This document shows positions 1 to 5,605 of a DNA stretch of 7,604 nucleotides, piece after piece. The DNA lies in the NCBI GenBank assembly GCA_023430685.1, contig JAEYZH010000205.1, positions 1-7,604 of the forward strand, read 5' to 3'. The DNA is from Pseudomonadota bacterium (lineage in GTDB: Bacteria > Pseudomonadota > Gammaproteobacteria > Xanthomonadales > Rhodanobacteraceae). The notes beneath the pieces are model-generated. The model made no database searches. It was given only the letters and a program-made list of their open reading frames with translations, and had not been told where the DNA came from. The position numbers and the translations under genes were made by a program. How positions within the stretch are numbered: position 1 is the first letter of the stretch; every line of letters starts with the position of its first letter.

Positions 1-555
1 GGCCAGCGAAATCGGCACCATCACGCTGGCGAGCCGTTCGGGCGGCGCAAGCGCCGCGAGCGCGAGCGGCAGCGCCGCACCGACCGCGAAGGAGGCGGCC
101 GATGCGAACGCCGCCTGCAACGGGCGCGCGCGCATCTCGTGCGTGATGCCGAGTTCGTCGCGCGCGTGCGCGCCGAGCGCATCGTGCGCGGTGAGTTGCT
201 CCGCGACTTGCGCGGCGAGCGCGGGCTGCAGGCCGCGCTTGACGTAGATGCCCGCGAGTTCGCGCAATTCGCTTTCGGGAGACTGGGCGAGCTCGCGCCG
301 TTCGGTCGCCAGATCGGCGCCTTCGACGTCGGCCTGCGAGGCAACCGACACGTATTCGCCTGCGGCCATCGACAGCGCGCCGCCGACCAGCGCGGCGAGT
401 CCCGCGAGCAGCACGCTGCGCGTGTCGGCGCCCGACGCGGCGAAGCCCGCGATCAGGCTCGCGGTCGAGACGATGCCGTCGTTGGCGCCGAGCACCGACG
501 CACGCAGCCAGCCCACGCGATCCGTGCGATGGTTTTCGGTGTGGTGCCTCGACAT
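1..555 (-). CDS. VIT1/CCC1 family transporter (iron/manganese), 3' end beyond the window
   Basis: Reading the minus strand from 555 gives 185 open codons to the window edge. Members of this family are usually about 230 residues, so roughly the last 45 are missing. VIT1/CCC1 proteins are membrane transporters that move Fe2+ or Mn2+ out of the cytosol. Visible family features are the N-terminal HRTDRVGWLRASVLGANDG stretch (residues 9-27), NDGIVSTASLIAG in the first membrane helix (25-37), a second hydrophobic helix (about 48-66) ending in GEYVSVASQ (66-74), and an acidic cytosolic segment (about 76-140; ADLATERREL, HARDELGI) matching the family's metal-binding region. A further hydrophobic helix starts near 146. 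The ATG at 555 is chosen over the one at 561 because a GGAG lies 9 nt before it but only 3 nt before the other, and the MSRH start looks typical. The gene is divergent from the DUF5666-like gene. Family call is firm; the metal is not decided by the sequence. Confidence 0.9.
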   Translation of the reverse strand, partial: MSRHHTENHRTDRVGWLRASVLGANDGIVSTASLIAGFAASGADTRSVLLAGLAALVGGALSMAAGEYVSVASQADVEGADLATERRELAQSPESELRELAGIYVKRGLQPALAAQVAEQLTAHDALGAHARDELGITHEMRARPLQAAFASAASFAVGAALPLALAALAPPERLASVMVPISLA

Positions 556-585
556 GCGCATCCGCTCCACGGTGACGGATGCGAC

Positions 586-591
586 ATGCTA
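586..591 (-). promoter_or_regulatory. Possible -10 element of the VIT-family gene
   Basis: The minus strand reads TAGCAT here, which would start transcription near 579-580. That leaves a leader of about 24 nt carrying GGAG before the ATG at 555. No convincing -35 hexamer stands 16-19 bases upstream. This is a weak call based on position and a partial consensus match. Confidence 0.3.
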
Positions 592-729
592 GCACCGCGA
601 CACCGCAACCCGGTCGACGCGGCGCGTCGCGACACGGCCTCCGCCGCCGTGGTCGCCGCGACACCGATTGTTGCAGGCACCTGCGCCGCCGTGGGTGGAA
701 ACGCCCATGCGCGCGTCGGGTCGCGGATC

Positions 730-735
730 TAGACT
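730..735 (+). promoter_or_regulatory. -10-like TAGACT placed for a leaderless transcript
   Basis: TAGACT ends exactly six bases before the ATG at 742 (spacer gcgcgc), so the expected transcription start falls on the A of the start codon. No Shine-Dalgarno sequence stands before this ATG, as expected for a leaderless mRNA. No good -35 hexamer is visible. The same arrangement recurs before gspA at 5760-5765. Confidence 0.5.
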
Positions 736-741
736 GCGCGC

Positions 742-2199
742 ATGCACACATCATCGGCCACCTCCCTGCTCGGCGCGCTGCTGTTCGCGGCGGCCCCGTC
801 GTTCGCGCAGCAGGTGCTCGATATCGGCGGCCACCTCGTGCGGATCGACGACACGACCGTCGTGCTCGTGGATGGCGAGCCCTTGCCCGCGGGCGCGCCG
901 CTGCCGGACAAGCCCGGCCTGCGCGTCGAGGCGAGCTATGCGCCAGCGCTGCGCGGCGACGCGGCCGCGGCGACGCTGGTGTTCTCCTACGCGGTGCGCG
1001 GCGCGGTGACCTCGGTCGAACCCCTGCGCGTACTCGGCCAGGAAGTCACGGTGACGGCCGACGTCGGCATGGCCGGCGTACCGGGCGGAGACATCGCGAA
1101 CATCGCGGTGGGTGACCATCTCGACGTCAGTGGCTACATCGACACCAACGCGAGCCTGCTCGCGTCGTTCATCGAGTACTTTCCCGAACCGACGCCGCGC
1201 TGGCTGCTGTCGGGCTACGTCAGTGCGGTCAACGGCGAGATCGCGACGCTCGGTCCGCAGCAGGTCAGTCTTGCGGGCGTCGCGCCGATCGACTGCGGCG
1301 ACACGCTCGATGTCGGCGAGTTCGTCGAGATCCGCGCCGACGGCATCGACGGATTCGGGGCCGACAGCGTGCTCGACACGGTCACGCGGCTGACCTGCGT
1401 GACGCCGGTGCCGCTCGGCACGCCGGGCGCGCTCGGTGCGCTCAACGGGCTGGTCGGCGAGATCCTCTCGCCCGACTCGTTCCGCTTCGGCCCCTACGTC
1501 GTCACGCACGATGCGACGACGGAGTTCCGCTTCGGCAGCCTCGACGACCTCGCGCCTGGCGCGATGCTCGAAGTCGACGGCGTGTTCGGCGACGGCGCGA
1601 CCTTCGCCGCGCAGGGCATCGCGTTCGACGCACCGGTGATCCGGCTCGAAGGACCGGTCACGCCGGCCGACGTGGTGCCCGGCGCGGACGGCGTCGTGAC
1701 CTTGCTCGCGAACACGGTGCGGCGGTCTGCGCAGGTACGCGACGAGGACGGGATCTTCGCGAACGGCATCACGCAGGATCGACAGATCGAACTGCGCGGC
1801 TACATCGACAGCGCTGGCAACCGCTGGGCCACGCGCGCGCGCGTGCGCGGCGGTCCGGACGCGACGGACGCACGCGTGGCCGGGCCGGTCGAAGCGGTCG
1901 CCGAGCCGCTGCTCGCGGTGCTCGGCCTGACGCTCGATGCGAGCGGGGCCACGTTCGAGGACCCGGCCGGCGAGCCGATCGACGCCGCGACCTTCTTCGC
2001 GCAGGCGGTGCCCGGCGCGATCGTCGAGCAGAACGGCGCCTGGGACGGCATCGACCGCATGAGCGGCGGCGTCGTCGCGCTCATCCTGCCGGTCGATGCG
2101 CCCCCACCCGCGGGCCAGCGCAGCCTCATCGTGGGTACGTTGCGCGGCGGCGACCGCGTGTTCACGGACGGGTTCGATCCCGCAGCCGCGCGCCGCTGA
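742..2199 (+). CDS. Secreted DUF5666-like repeat protein with IF-x-DGF-type C-terminal tag
   Basis: This 485-residue protein starts with a signal peptide (hydrophobic core about 9-18, likely cleavage after PSFAQ near 23). The rest is about five repeats of 60-70 residues: roughly 85-146, 155-218, 236-298, 300-367 and 378-450. Each follows the DUF5666 pattern of a first strand such as LVGEI or LSGYV, a middle asking for 'G..V.' or 'T.F', then 'L..G..VEV.G' and a closing 'A..I' strand. The clearest is GLVGEILSPDSFRFG (236-250) with APGAMLEVDG (271-280). The family is known as exported beta-rich proteins without an established biochemical role, and none can be assigned here. Two cysteines (185, 219) could pair. 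The C-terminus, residues 470-479 GDRVFTDGFD followed by PAAARR, matches the tail of the dehydrogenase at 3193-5325. The start at 742 is supported by the signal peptide; the upstream signal suggests leaderless expression. Confidence 0.85.
   Translation: MHTSSATSLLGALLFAAAPSFAQQVLDIGGHLVRIDDTTVVLVDGEPLPAGAPLPDKPGLRVEASYAPALRGDAAAATLVFSYAVRGAVTSVEPLRVLGQEVTVTADVGMAGVPGGDIANIAVGDHLDVSGYIDTNASLLASFIEYFPEPTPRWLLSGYVSAVNGEIATLGPQQVSLAGVAPIDCGDTLDVGEFVEIRADGIDGFGADSVLDTVTRLTCVTPVPLGTPGALGALNGLVGEILSPDSFRFGPYVVTHDATTEFRFGSLDDLAPGAMLEVDGVFGDGATFAAQGIAFDAPVIRLEGPVTPADVVPGADGVVTLLANTVRRSAQVRDEDGIFANGITQDRQIELRGYIDSAGNRWATRARVRGGPDATDARVAGPVEAVAEPLLAVLGLTLDASGATFEDPAGEPIDAATFFAQAVPGAIVEQNGAWDGIDRMSGGVVALILPVDAPPPAGQRSLIVGTLRGGDRVFTDGFDPAAARR
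2149..2178 (+). other. C-terminal tag GDRVFTDGFD
   Basis: These ten codons lie six residues before the stop and match the tail of the neighbouring secreted dehydrogenase (GDAIFADGFE) at seven of ten positions, with conservative changes at two others (V/I, D/E). The preceding domains of the two proteins are unrelated, so the tail is a separate module. I recall similar tails on exported proteins of Lysobacterales but cannot check this here. Confidence 0.6.
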
Positions 2200-2257
2200 G
2201 GGACCTGCTCGCGGCTGAACCTGCGCGCGCGCCGCCACCGTCGGTACAGGCGCGCAT

Positions 2258-2270
2258 GCGACACTGTCGC
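2258..2270 (+). promoter_or_regulatory. Palindrome over a -10-like GACACT before the EcsC-like gene
   Basis: GCGACA-c-TGTCGC is a perfect inverted repeat with a one-base centre. It contains GACACT (2260-2265), which would start transcription near A2272 and give a leader of only about 9 nt before the ATG at 2281. A dyad on top of a -10 element is a plausible operator. The match to the -10 consensus is poor (no leading T) and no -35 is seen. Confidence 0.3.
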
Positions 2271-2280
2271 CATCGACCGG

Positions 2281-2901
2281 ATGGAACAGACGATGGCCGT
2301 ACACGTCCCCGCCTTGCGCGTCGCCGCGGCCGACGCGCGCTCAGCCGCGACGCGTCTCGGCGACGTCGTGCTCGAACTCGCGAGTTACGTGCCTGCGAGT
2401 CGCGAACTCGCGACGTCCGGGCCGGATGCACACGCCGATCGCCTCGCGAATGCGGCCGCGAAGCGCGCCGCGCTCGCGGCCGGCACGCTCGCGCTGCCGC
2501 CGGGTCCACTCGGCTGGCTCACGATCCTGCCCGAACTCGTCGCGATCTGGCAGATCCAGCGCCAGATGGTCGCCGACATCGCGGCGGCCTACGGCGCCAG
2601 CGCCGAACTCACGCGTTCGCAGATGCTCTACTGCCTGTTCCGACATGCCGCCGCGCAGGCGCTGCGCGACGTCGGCGTCCAGGTCGGCGCGCGCATGATC
2701 GTGCGCGACCTGCCGCTGCGCGCGATCGAGCGTGTCGCTGCGAAGATCGGCGTGCGCCTGTCGCGGCGCGTCGCCGGTCGCGGCGTTTCGCGCTGGCTGC
2801 CGGTGATCGGCGCGATCGGCGTGGGCGCGTATGCGTACTACGACACACGCCAGGTCGCGCGCACCGCGATCGCGCTGTTCGCAGACCGACCCGCCGCGTA
2901 G
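2281..2901 (+). CDS. EcsC-like family protein
   Basis: The 206-residue product matches what I know of short EcsC-family proteins. The recognisable core runs from about residue 77: PLGWLTILPELVAIWQIQRQ (77-96), then MVADIAAAYG, a TRSQMLYCLFRHAAAQ stretch, a basic region with KIGVR, and a hydrophobic WLPVIGAIGVGAYAYYDT segment near 172-189 that can enter the membrane. Residues 1-70 are alanine-rich and predicted helical. There is no signal peptide. The biochemical role of such stand-alone proteins is not established; the name comes from a protein encoded with an ABC transporter in Bacillus, and no transporter gene is next to this one. No Shine-Dalgarno stands before the ATG at 2281; ATG 2293 (MAVHVP) with a weak GGAA six bases upstream is an alternative start. 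The TAG stop lies within the first REP motif of the array downstream. Confidence 0.65.
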   Translation: MEQTMAVHVPALRVAAADARSAATRLGDVVLELASYVPASRELATSGPDAHADRLANAAAKRAALAAGTLALPPGPLGWLTILPELVAIWQIQRQMVADIAAAYGASAELTRSQMLYCLFRHAAAQALRDVGVQVGARMIVRDLPLRAIERVAAKIGVRLSRRVAGRGVSRWLPVIGAIGVGAYAYYDTRQVARTAIALFADRPAA

Positions 2902-2903
2902 GA

Positions 2904-2918
2904 GCGCACCCTGTGCGC
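2904..2918. repeat. Left REP hairpin of unit one
   Basis: GCGCAC, loop CCT, GTGCGC: a perfect 6-bp stem directly after GTAGGA. The same hairpin is repeated intact in units two and three (3008-3022 and 3112-3126). Confidence 0.8.
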
Positions 2919-2967
2919 GATGCGCGGCAATCGGATCCTTGCGCGCAACCGGTTTCCTGCGCGGATC

Positions 2968-2982
2968 GCCCACAGGGTGGGC
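2968..2982. repeat. Right REP hairpin of unit one
   Basis: GCCCAC, loop AGG, GTGGGC: a perfect 6-bp stem in inverse orientation to the left hairpin. The equivalent stems carry one mismatch in unit two and two in unit three, so only the right-hand REPs are decaying. Confidence 0.75.
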
Positions 2983-3192
2983 TCCTACGGATGCGGTTTG
3001 CGCAGGAGCGCACCCTGTGCGCGATCGCGGGAATGCGAACGACCGCGCGCAAACGATTCGCTGCGCGGATCGCCGACAAGGTGGGCCCCTACGGATGCGG
3101 TTTGCGTAGGAGCGCACCCTGTGCGCGATCGCGGGAATGCGAAGGACCGCGCGCAAACGATTGGCTGCGCGGATCGCCGACAGGGTGGACTC

Positions 3193-5325
3193 CTACGGGG
3201 TCGCGGGATCTTCGAAGCCGTCCGCGAAGATCGCGTCGCCGAGGATCGCGTCGGTGTCTTCGGCGCTGTCGTCGCCAGGGCTCAGGTTGTAGTGGCTTGG
3301 CGGGATCACCGCCGTGATCGCCATCGTCACGCTGTCTTGCGCATCGCCGGCGACGGTCGCTTCGATCGAATAGGTCAGCCGCCCGCCGACGGCGAGATCG
3401 GCGAAATCGACCACCGCGCCCGCATTGCCGAGCCCGCAGGCGGAAACCGGCGTCGCCTCGCAGGTCCAGGCGAGATCGACGAGGCCCGCGGACGCCGAGG
3501 ACGTCACCGCGACCGCGCCGAGCACGGTGTCGCCATGGTTCTCGATGATCGCGGTCCACCGGACGCGCTGCCCTGCGGCCACGCCCGCGTAGCCGTCGTC
3601 GATCGTCGCCGCGAGGTCCGCCGACGGGCGCACGAGGATGCGCATGCGCGCGACGTCGCTGCGTGCATGCCCGTCGTCGGCGCGCACCGAGACCGTGTGT
3701 TCGCCGGGCGTGGCGAATGTTGCGCTCGCGCCGACGCCGGTGGCGTCGTCGAAGTCGCCGTCGCCATCGAGGTCCCATGCGTAGGCGAGCGCGTCGCCCG
3801 CATCGGGGTCGACGCTGTTGGAGGCGTCGAATGCCACGACGCGCGCAGGTCCGTCCGCGCTCGAGCCTGGCGCGAGCGCGATCGCGGCGGACGGCGCGCG
3901 GTTGCTGCAACCATTGCAGTAGGAAATGCGCGAGATCCGGCTGCCTTCGAGGTTCACGTAGAACAGGTCGCCGCCGGGTCCGGTCACGAGTTGCACCGCC
4001 TTGGCGAGGTTGCCGCCGTGGAACGGGAGCGCGCCGCCGTCGACGGGCGCGTCGGGCACGCCATCCTCGTTCGCATCGACGTGCGCGATCCAGAAGATCA
4101 CGGTGCGGCTGTTGTCGGCGAAGAACAGCGCGTCGTGGTACTGCGCGGGATAGCTGTCGCCGATGTAGAACGCGAGGCCCGTGATGTCGGATCCGCCCTG
4201 GTGCGCGTACGCGTACCAGGGCGGCGCATGCGGCGTGCGCCCGCCGGTGTTGCCGTTCGCGTACAGCGCCGTGCAGATCGGGCCCGTGAAACCCGCGTGC
4301 GGATTGCGGCCTTCGAAACATGGCCAGCCGAAATTGCGCAGGCTCGCCGGTCCCTGTCCGACCTCCGGGATCCGGTTGATCTCTTCCCACACGTTCTCGC
4401 CCACGTCACCGAGCCAGACTTCGCTCGTGCCCGGGCGGAACGTGAAACGGAATGGATTGCGCAGGCCGTACGCGATGATGCGCCGCGCGTTTGGCCAGGC
4501 GTCGTTCGCAAGCGGATTGCCGGGCGCGCCCGCGCCAGTCGCGGGATCGATGCGGATGATGGTGCCGTCGAGCCAGACGTCGTTGCCCGTCGCCGCGTAG
4601 TCGGCCTGCCGCTCGAGCCCCTGCGATCGCAGCGAGCCACCGTGGTTCAACGCGGGGTTGCCGGGCTGGGAAGGATCGAGCGGCGAGCGCAGGTCCGGAT
4701 ACGCGGGATTGCCCCATTGTCCGAAGTCGGCACCGTTGAAGCTCGCGCCATCGCCGCCGCCTGCATAGAGATAGCCATCCGCGCCGAACGCGACGGTACC
4801 GATCGAGTGACTTGGGTATTGCTGGTACCAATCCTCGACCAGCACGGTCTCGGTCGTGGTGCCGTCGAGCGTGATGCGCGAGAGTCGGCCACTGACGACG
4901 CAACCGCCGCCGTTCGTGGTCGCCCCGGGCGGATTCGGGCAGTTCGTCGTCGGCCAGCGCGGGGTCGGTCCGCCGAGGTCGAGTCCGCCGTTGTAGGTGT
5001 ACTGCACGTACGCGTGCGGCACCTCCGGGAAGCGCGAATCGAGCGCGAAACCCAGCAGGCCACGGTCCCAGAAATCGTGCACGCGCGGCCCGAGATCCGC
5101 GGCGAGCACGGGCGCGGTATCGAGCAGGTTCGCATAGGCCCAGATGCGCCCGCTCTTCTCCGCCACGAACACGCGACCGTCATGCGCAAACTGGATTGCG
5201 CTCGGCTGCACGCGCCCGAGGATCGGGTCGCTGCGCTGGAAACCGGGCGGGAGGGTCTGTGCGCCGACGTGCGCGGCTGCGAACAGGCAGCCGCCCAGCG
5301 CAGTGATCACGAGCGCGCACTTCAT
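3193..5325 (-). CDS. Secreted PQQ-dependent sugar dehydrogenase with PKD-like and DUF11-like modules and C-terminal tag
   Basis: The 710-residue protein starts with a signal peptide (cleavage after HVGAQ or VGA, about 22-23). A six-bladed beta-propeller of the soluble glucose/aldose dehydrogenase family fills about 28-470. Hallmarks are RGLLGFALDSRFP (88-100), HSIGTVAFGADGYLYAGGGD (173-192) with H173 as likely catalytic base, IIRIDPATG (256-264), IAYGLRNPFRF (284-294) with R289 as likely PQQ contact, GDVGENVWEEIN (306-317) and NFGWPCFEG (331-339). Such enzymes oxidise aldoses to lactones with PQQ; the substrate here is unknown. A PKD-like domain follows (about 477-566; YAWDLDGDGDFDD), then a DUF11/CARDB-like beta domain (about 569-675), then GDAIFADGFE (696-705). 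The eight mature cysteines fall in four close pairs (129/142, 336/351, 470/473, 622/630), fitting disulfides outside the cytoplasm. D417-A-N-E-D-G resembles a calcium loop. The start at 5325 is fixed by the signal peptide and GAGGA seven bases upstream. The TAG stop belongs to the REP array. Confidence 0.9.
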   Translation of the reverse strand: MKCALVITALGGCLFAAAHVGAQTLPPGFQRSDPILGRVQPSAIQFAHDGRVFVAEKSGRIWAYANLLDTAPVLAADLGPRVHDFWDRGLLGFALDSRFPEVPHAYVQYTYNGGLDLGGPTPRWPTTNCPNPPGATTNGGGCVVSGRLSRITLDGTTTETVLVEDWYQQYPSHSIGTVAFGADGYLYAGGGDGASFNGADFGQWGNPAYPDLRSPLDPSQPGNPALNHGGSLRSQGLERQADYAATGNDVWLDGTIIRIDPATGAGAPGNPLANDAWPNARRIIAYGLRNPFRFTFRPGTSEVWLGDVGENVWEEINRIPEVGQGPASLRNFGWPCFEGRNPHAGFTGPICTALYANGNTGGRTPHAPPWYAYAHQGGSDITGLAFYIGDSYPAQYHDALFFADNSRTVIFWIAHVDANEDGVPDAPVDGGALPFHGGNLAKAVQLVTGPGGDLFYVNLEGSRISRISYCNGCSNRAPSAAIALAPGSSADGPARVVAFDASNSVDPDAGDALAYAWDLDGDGDFDDATGVGASATFATPGEHTVSVRADDGHARSDVARMRILVRPSADLAATIDDGYAGVAAGQRVRWTAIIENHGDTVLGAVAVTSSASAGLVDLAWTCEATPVSACGLGNAGAVVDFADLAVGGRLTYSIEATVAGDAQDSVTMAITAVIPPSHYNLSPGDDSAEDTDAILGDAIFADGFEDPATP
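3211..3240 (-). other. C-terminal tag GDAIFADGFE
   Basis: The tag is five residues from the end of the dehydrogenase and is preceded by an acidic, low-complexity linker (about 683-695). It matches the tail of the unrelated secreted protein at 742-2199. Confidence 0.6.
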
Positions 5326-5332
5326 CACGGTG

Positions 5333-5337
5333 TCCTC
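5333..5337 (-). promoter_or_regulatory. Ribosome binding site of the dehydrogenase gene
   Basis: GAGGA on the minus strand ends seven bases before the ATG at 5325. This fixes the start and rules out the upstream extension of the frame to 5490. Confidence 0.8.
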
Positions 5338-5353
5338 GCAGGAACAGGCTGCG

Positions 5354-5359
5354 ACTCTA
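5354..5359 (-). promoter_or_regulatory. Possible -10 element of the dehydrogenase gene
   Basis: TAGAGT on the minus strand would start transcription near 5347, giving a leader of about 22 nt that contains the GAGGA site. No clear -35 is seen: the hexamer 17 bases upstream reads TGCTCA and lies in the arm of the inverted repeat at 5378-5400. Confidence 0.35.
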
Positions 5360-5377
5360 GCGCGACGGTGCGGGCGT

Positions 5378-5400
5378 GAGCAGCCCTGCCGCGGCTGCTC
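5378..5400. repeat. Perfect 8-bp inverted repeat at the -35 region of the dehydrogenase gene
   Basis: GAGCAGCC, seven bases, GGCTGCTC. The dyad starts 18 bases upstream of the TAGAGT -10-like element, so it covers where a -35 box would be. It is a candidate operator; a hairpin with another role is also possible. Confidence 0.45.
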
Positions 5401-5489
5401 CGGACCGGGATGCGCTTCGGCGGAGAGCCTTGTTCGGGCTGTTCGCGTTTCGTATCCGTTTCGCGCTGGGCGCAGCGGTGCCCTCCTCA

Positions 5490-5605
5490 CCGTTCGTGCT
5501 GAGCGCAGCGGCCGCAGGCCGCGGAGTCCAAGCGCATGCGGGTCGCGGTTGCGATGTGACCGGGCCCTTCGACTCCGGCCTTCGGCCTGCGCTCAGGGCG
5601 AACGG
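5490..5605. repeat. 116-bp inverted-repeat element with CCGTTCG...CGAACGG ends
   Basis: The left arm starts CCGTTCGTGCTGAGCGCAG (5490-5508) and continues to GGAGTCCAAGCGC (5523-5535). The right arm (5564-5605) read on the other strand starts CCGTTCGCCCTGAGCGCAG and continues to GGAGTCGAAGGGC. The arms match over about 42 positions apart from about five extra bases in the left arm and a few substitutions. The left arm has an internal GCGGCC-gca-GGCCGC hairpin (5508-5522). The ends resemble an intergenic repeat family common in proteobacteria (CCTGAGC and TCGAAGG cores). There is no ORF inside, so it is a non-autonomous, MITE-like or structural repeat. Confidence 0.7.

Larger units (their letters stand above)
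556..741. other. Divergent intergenic region
   Basis: The 186 bp between two divergent start codons must hold both promoters. Besides the two -10-like hexamers, two small perfect inverted repeats are visible: CGACGC-ggc-GCGTCG (615-629) and GCAGG-ca-CCTGC (673-684). Either could bind a regulator, but arms this short arise readily by chance in such GC-rich DNA. No RNA gene or small ORF with a believable ribosome binding site is seen. Confidence 0.5.
2898..3196. repeat. Array of three paired inverted GTAG-type REP units (BIME-like)
   Basis: Three units begin at 2899, 3003 and 3107, an exact 104-bp period. Each is a 90-bp body, and the same 14-bp linker (ggatgcggtttgcg) follows units one and two. 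Each body opens with TAGGAGCGCACCCTG (first base C in unit two) and closes with a diverged inverted copy ending in CTCCTAC or CCCCTAC. In unit one the arms pair over 29 bp (2898-2926 with 2960-2988) with three mismatches. Each arm has its own small hairpin: GCGCAC-cct-GTGCGC (2904-2918) and GCCCAC-agg-GTGGGC (2968-2982). The layout is that of REPs in inverted pairs, with the 5' GTAG tetranucleotide known from REPs moved by RAYT (REP-associated tyrosine) transposases. No RAYT gene is in the window. Units two and three differ at about six positions; unit one differs more inside. The array separates convergent genes, where it may end or stabilise transcripts. Confidence 0.85.

Noticed and set aside
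139..732. Plus-strand open frame of 197 codons over the VIT-family gene
   Set aside because: Antisense shadow; the minus strand carries unmistakable VIT1/CCC1 motifs and runs off the window edge.
2200..2280. Terminator between the DUF5666-like and EcsC-like genes
   Set aside because: The only pairing (2222-2228 with 2250-2256) has a 21-base loop, alternating GC arms and no T-run, so it is not convincing.
751..2304. 517-codon minus-strand open frame antisense to the DUF5666-like gene
   Set aside because: Composition dominated by Arg, Asp, Glu and His, no domain, and the plus strand has a signal peptide, repeats and a conserved tail.
2872..2901. EcsC-like C-terminus ALFADRPAA as a third copy of the IF-x-DGF tag
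   Set aside because: Only F-A-D matches, the GF is missing, and the protein has no signal peptide.
2899..3196. CRISPR array
   Set aside because: The units are 90-bp imperfect inverted repeats joined by identical 14-bp linkers, with no unique spacers and no cas genes.
2920..5379. Very long plus-strand open frame (819 codons) through the REP array and dehydrogenase region
   Set aside because: It is antisense to the dehydrogenase gene, which has a signal peptide and family motifs. Its translation is extremely Arg/Ala/Val-rich with no domain, and its start lies inside the repeat. Long antisense frames are expected with this codon bias.
5326..5490. N-terminal extension of the dehydrogenase frame up to 5490
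   Set aside because: The extra 55 residues are Arg-rich, cross the promoter and would bury the signal peptide. GAGGA at 5333-5337 and the signal sequence fix the start at 5325.
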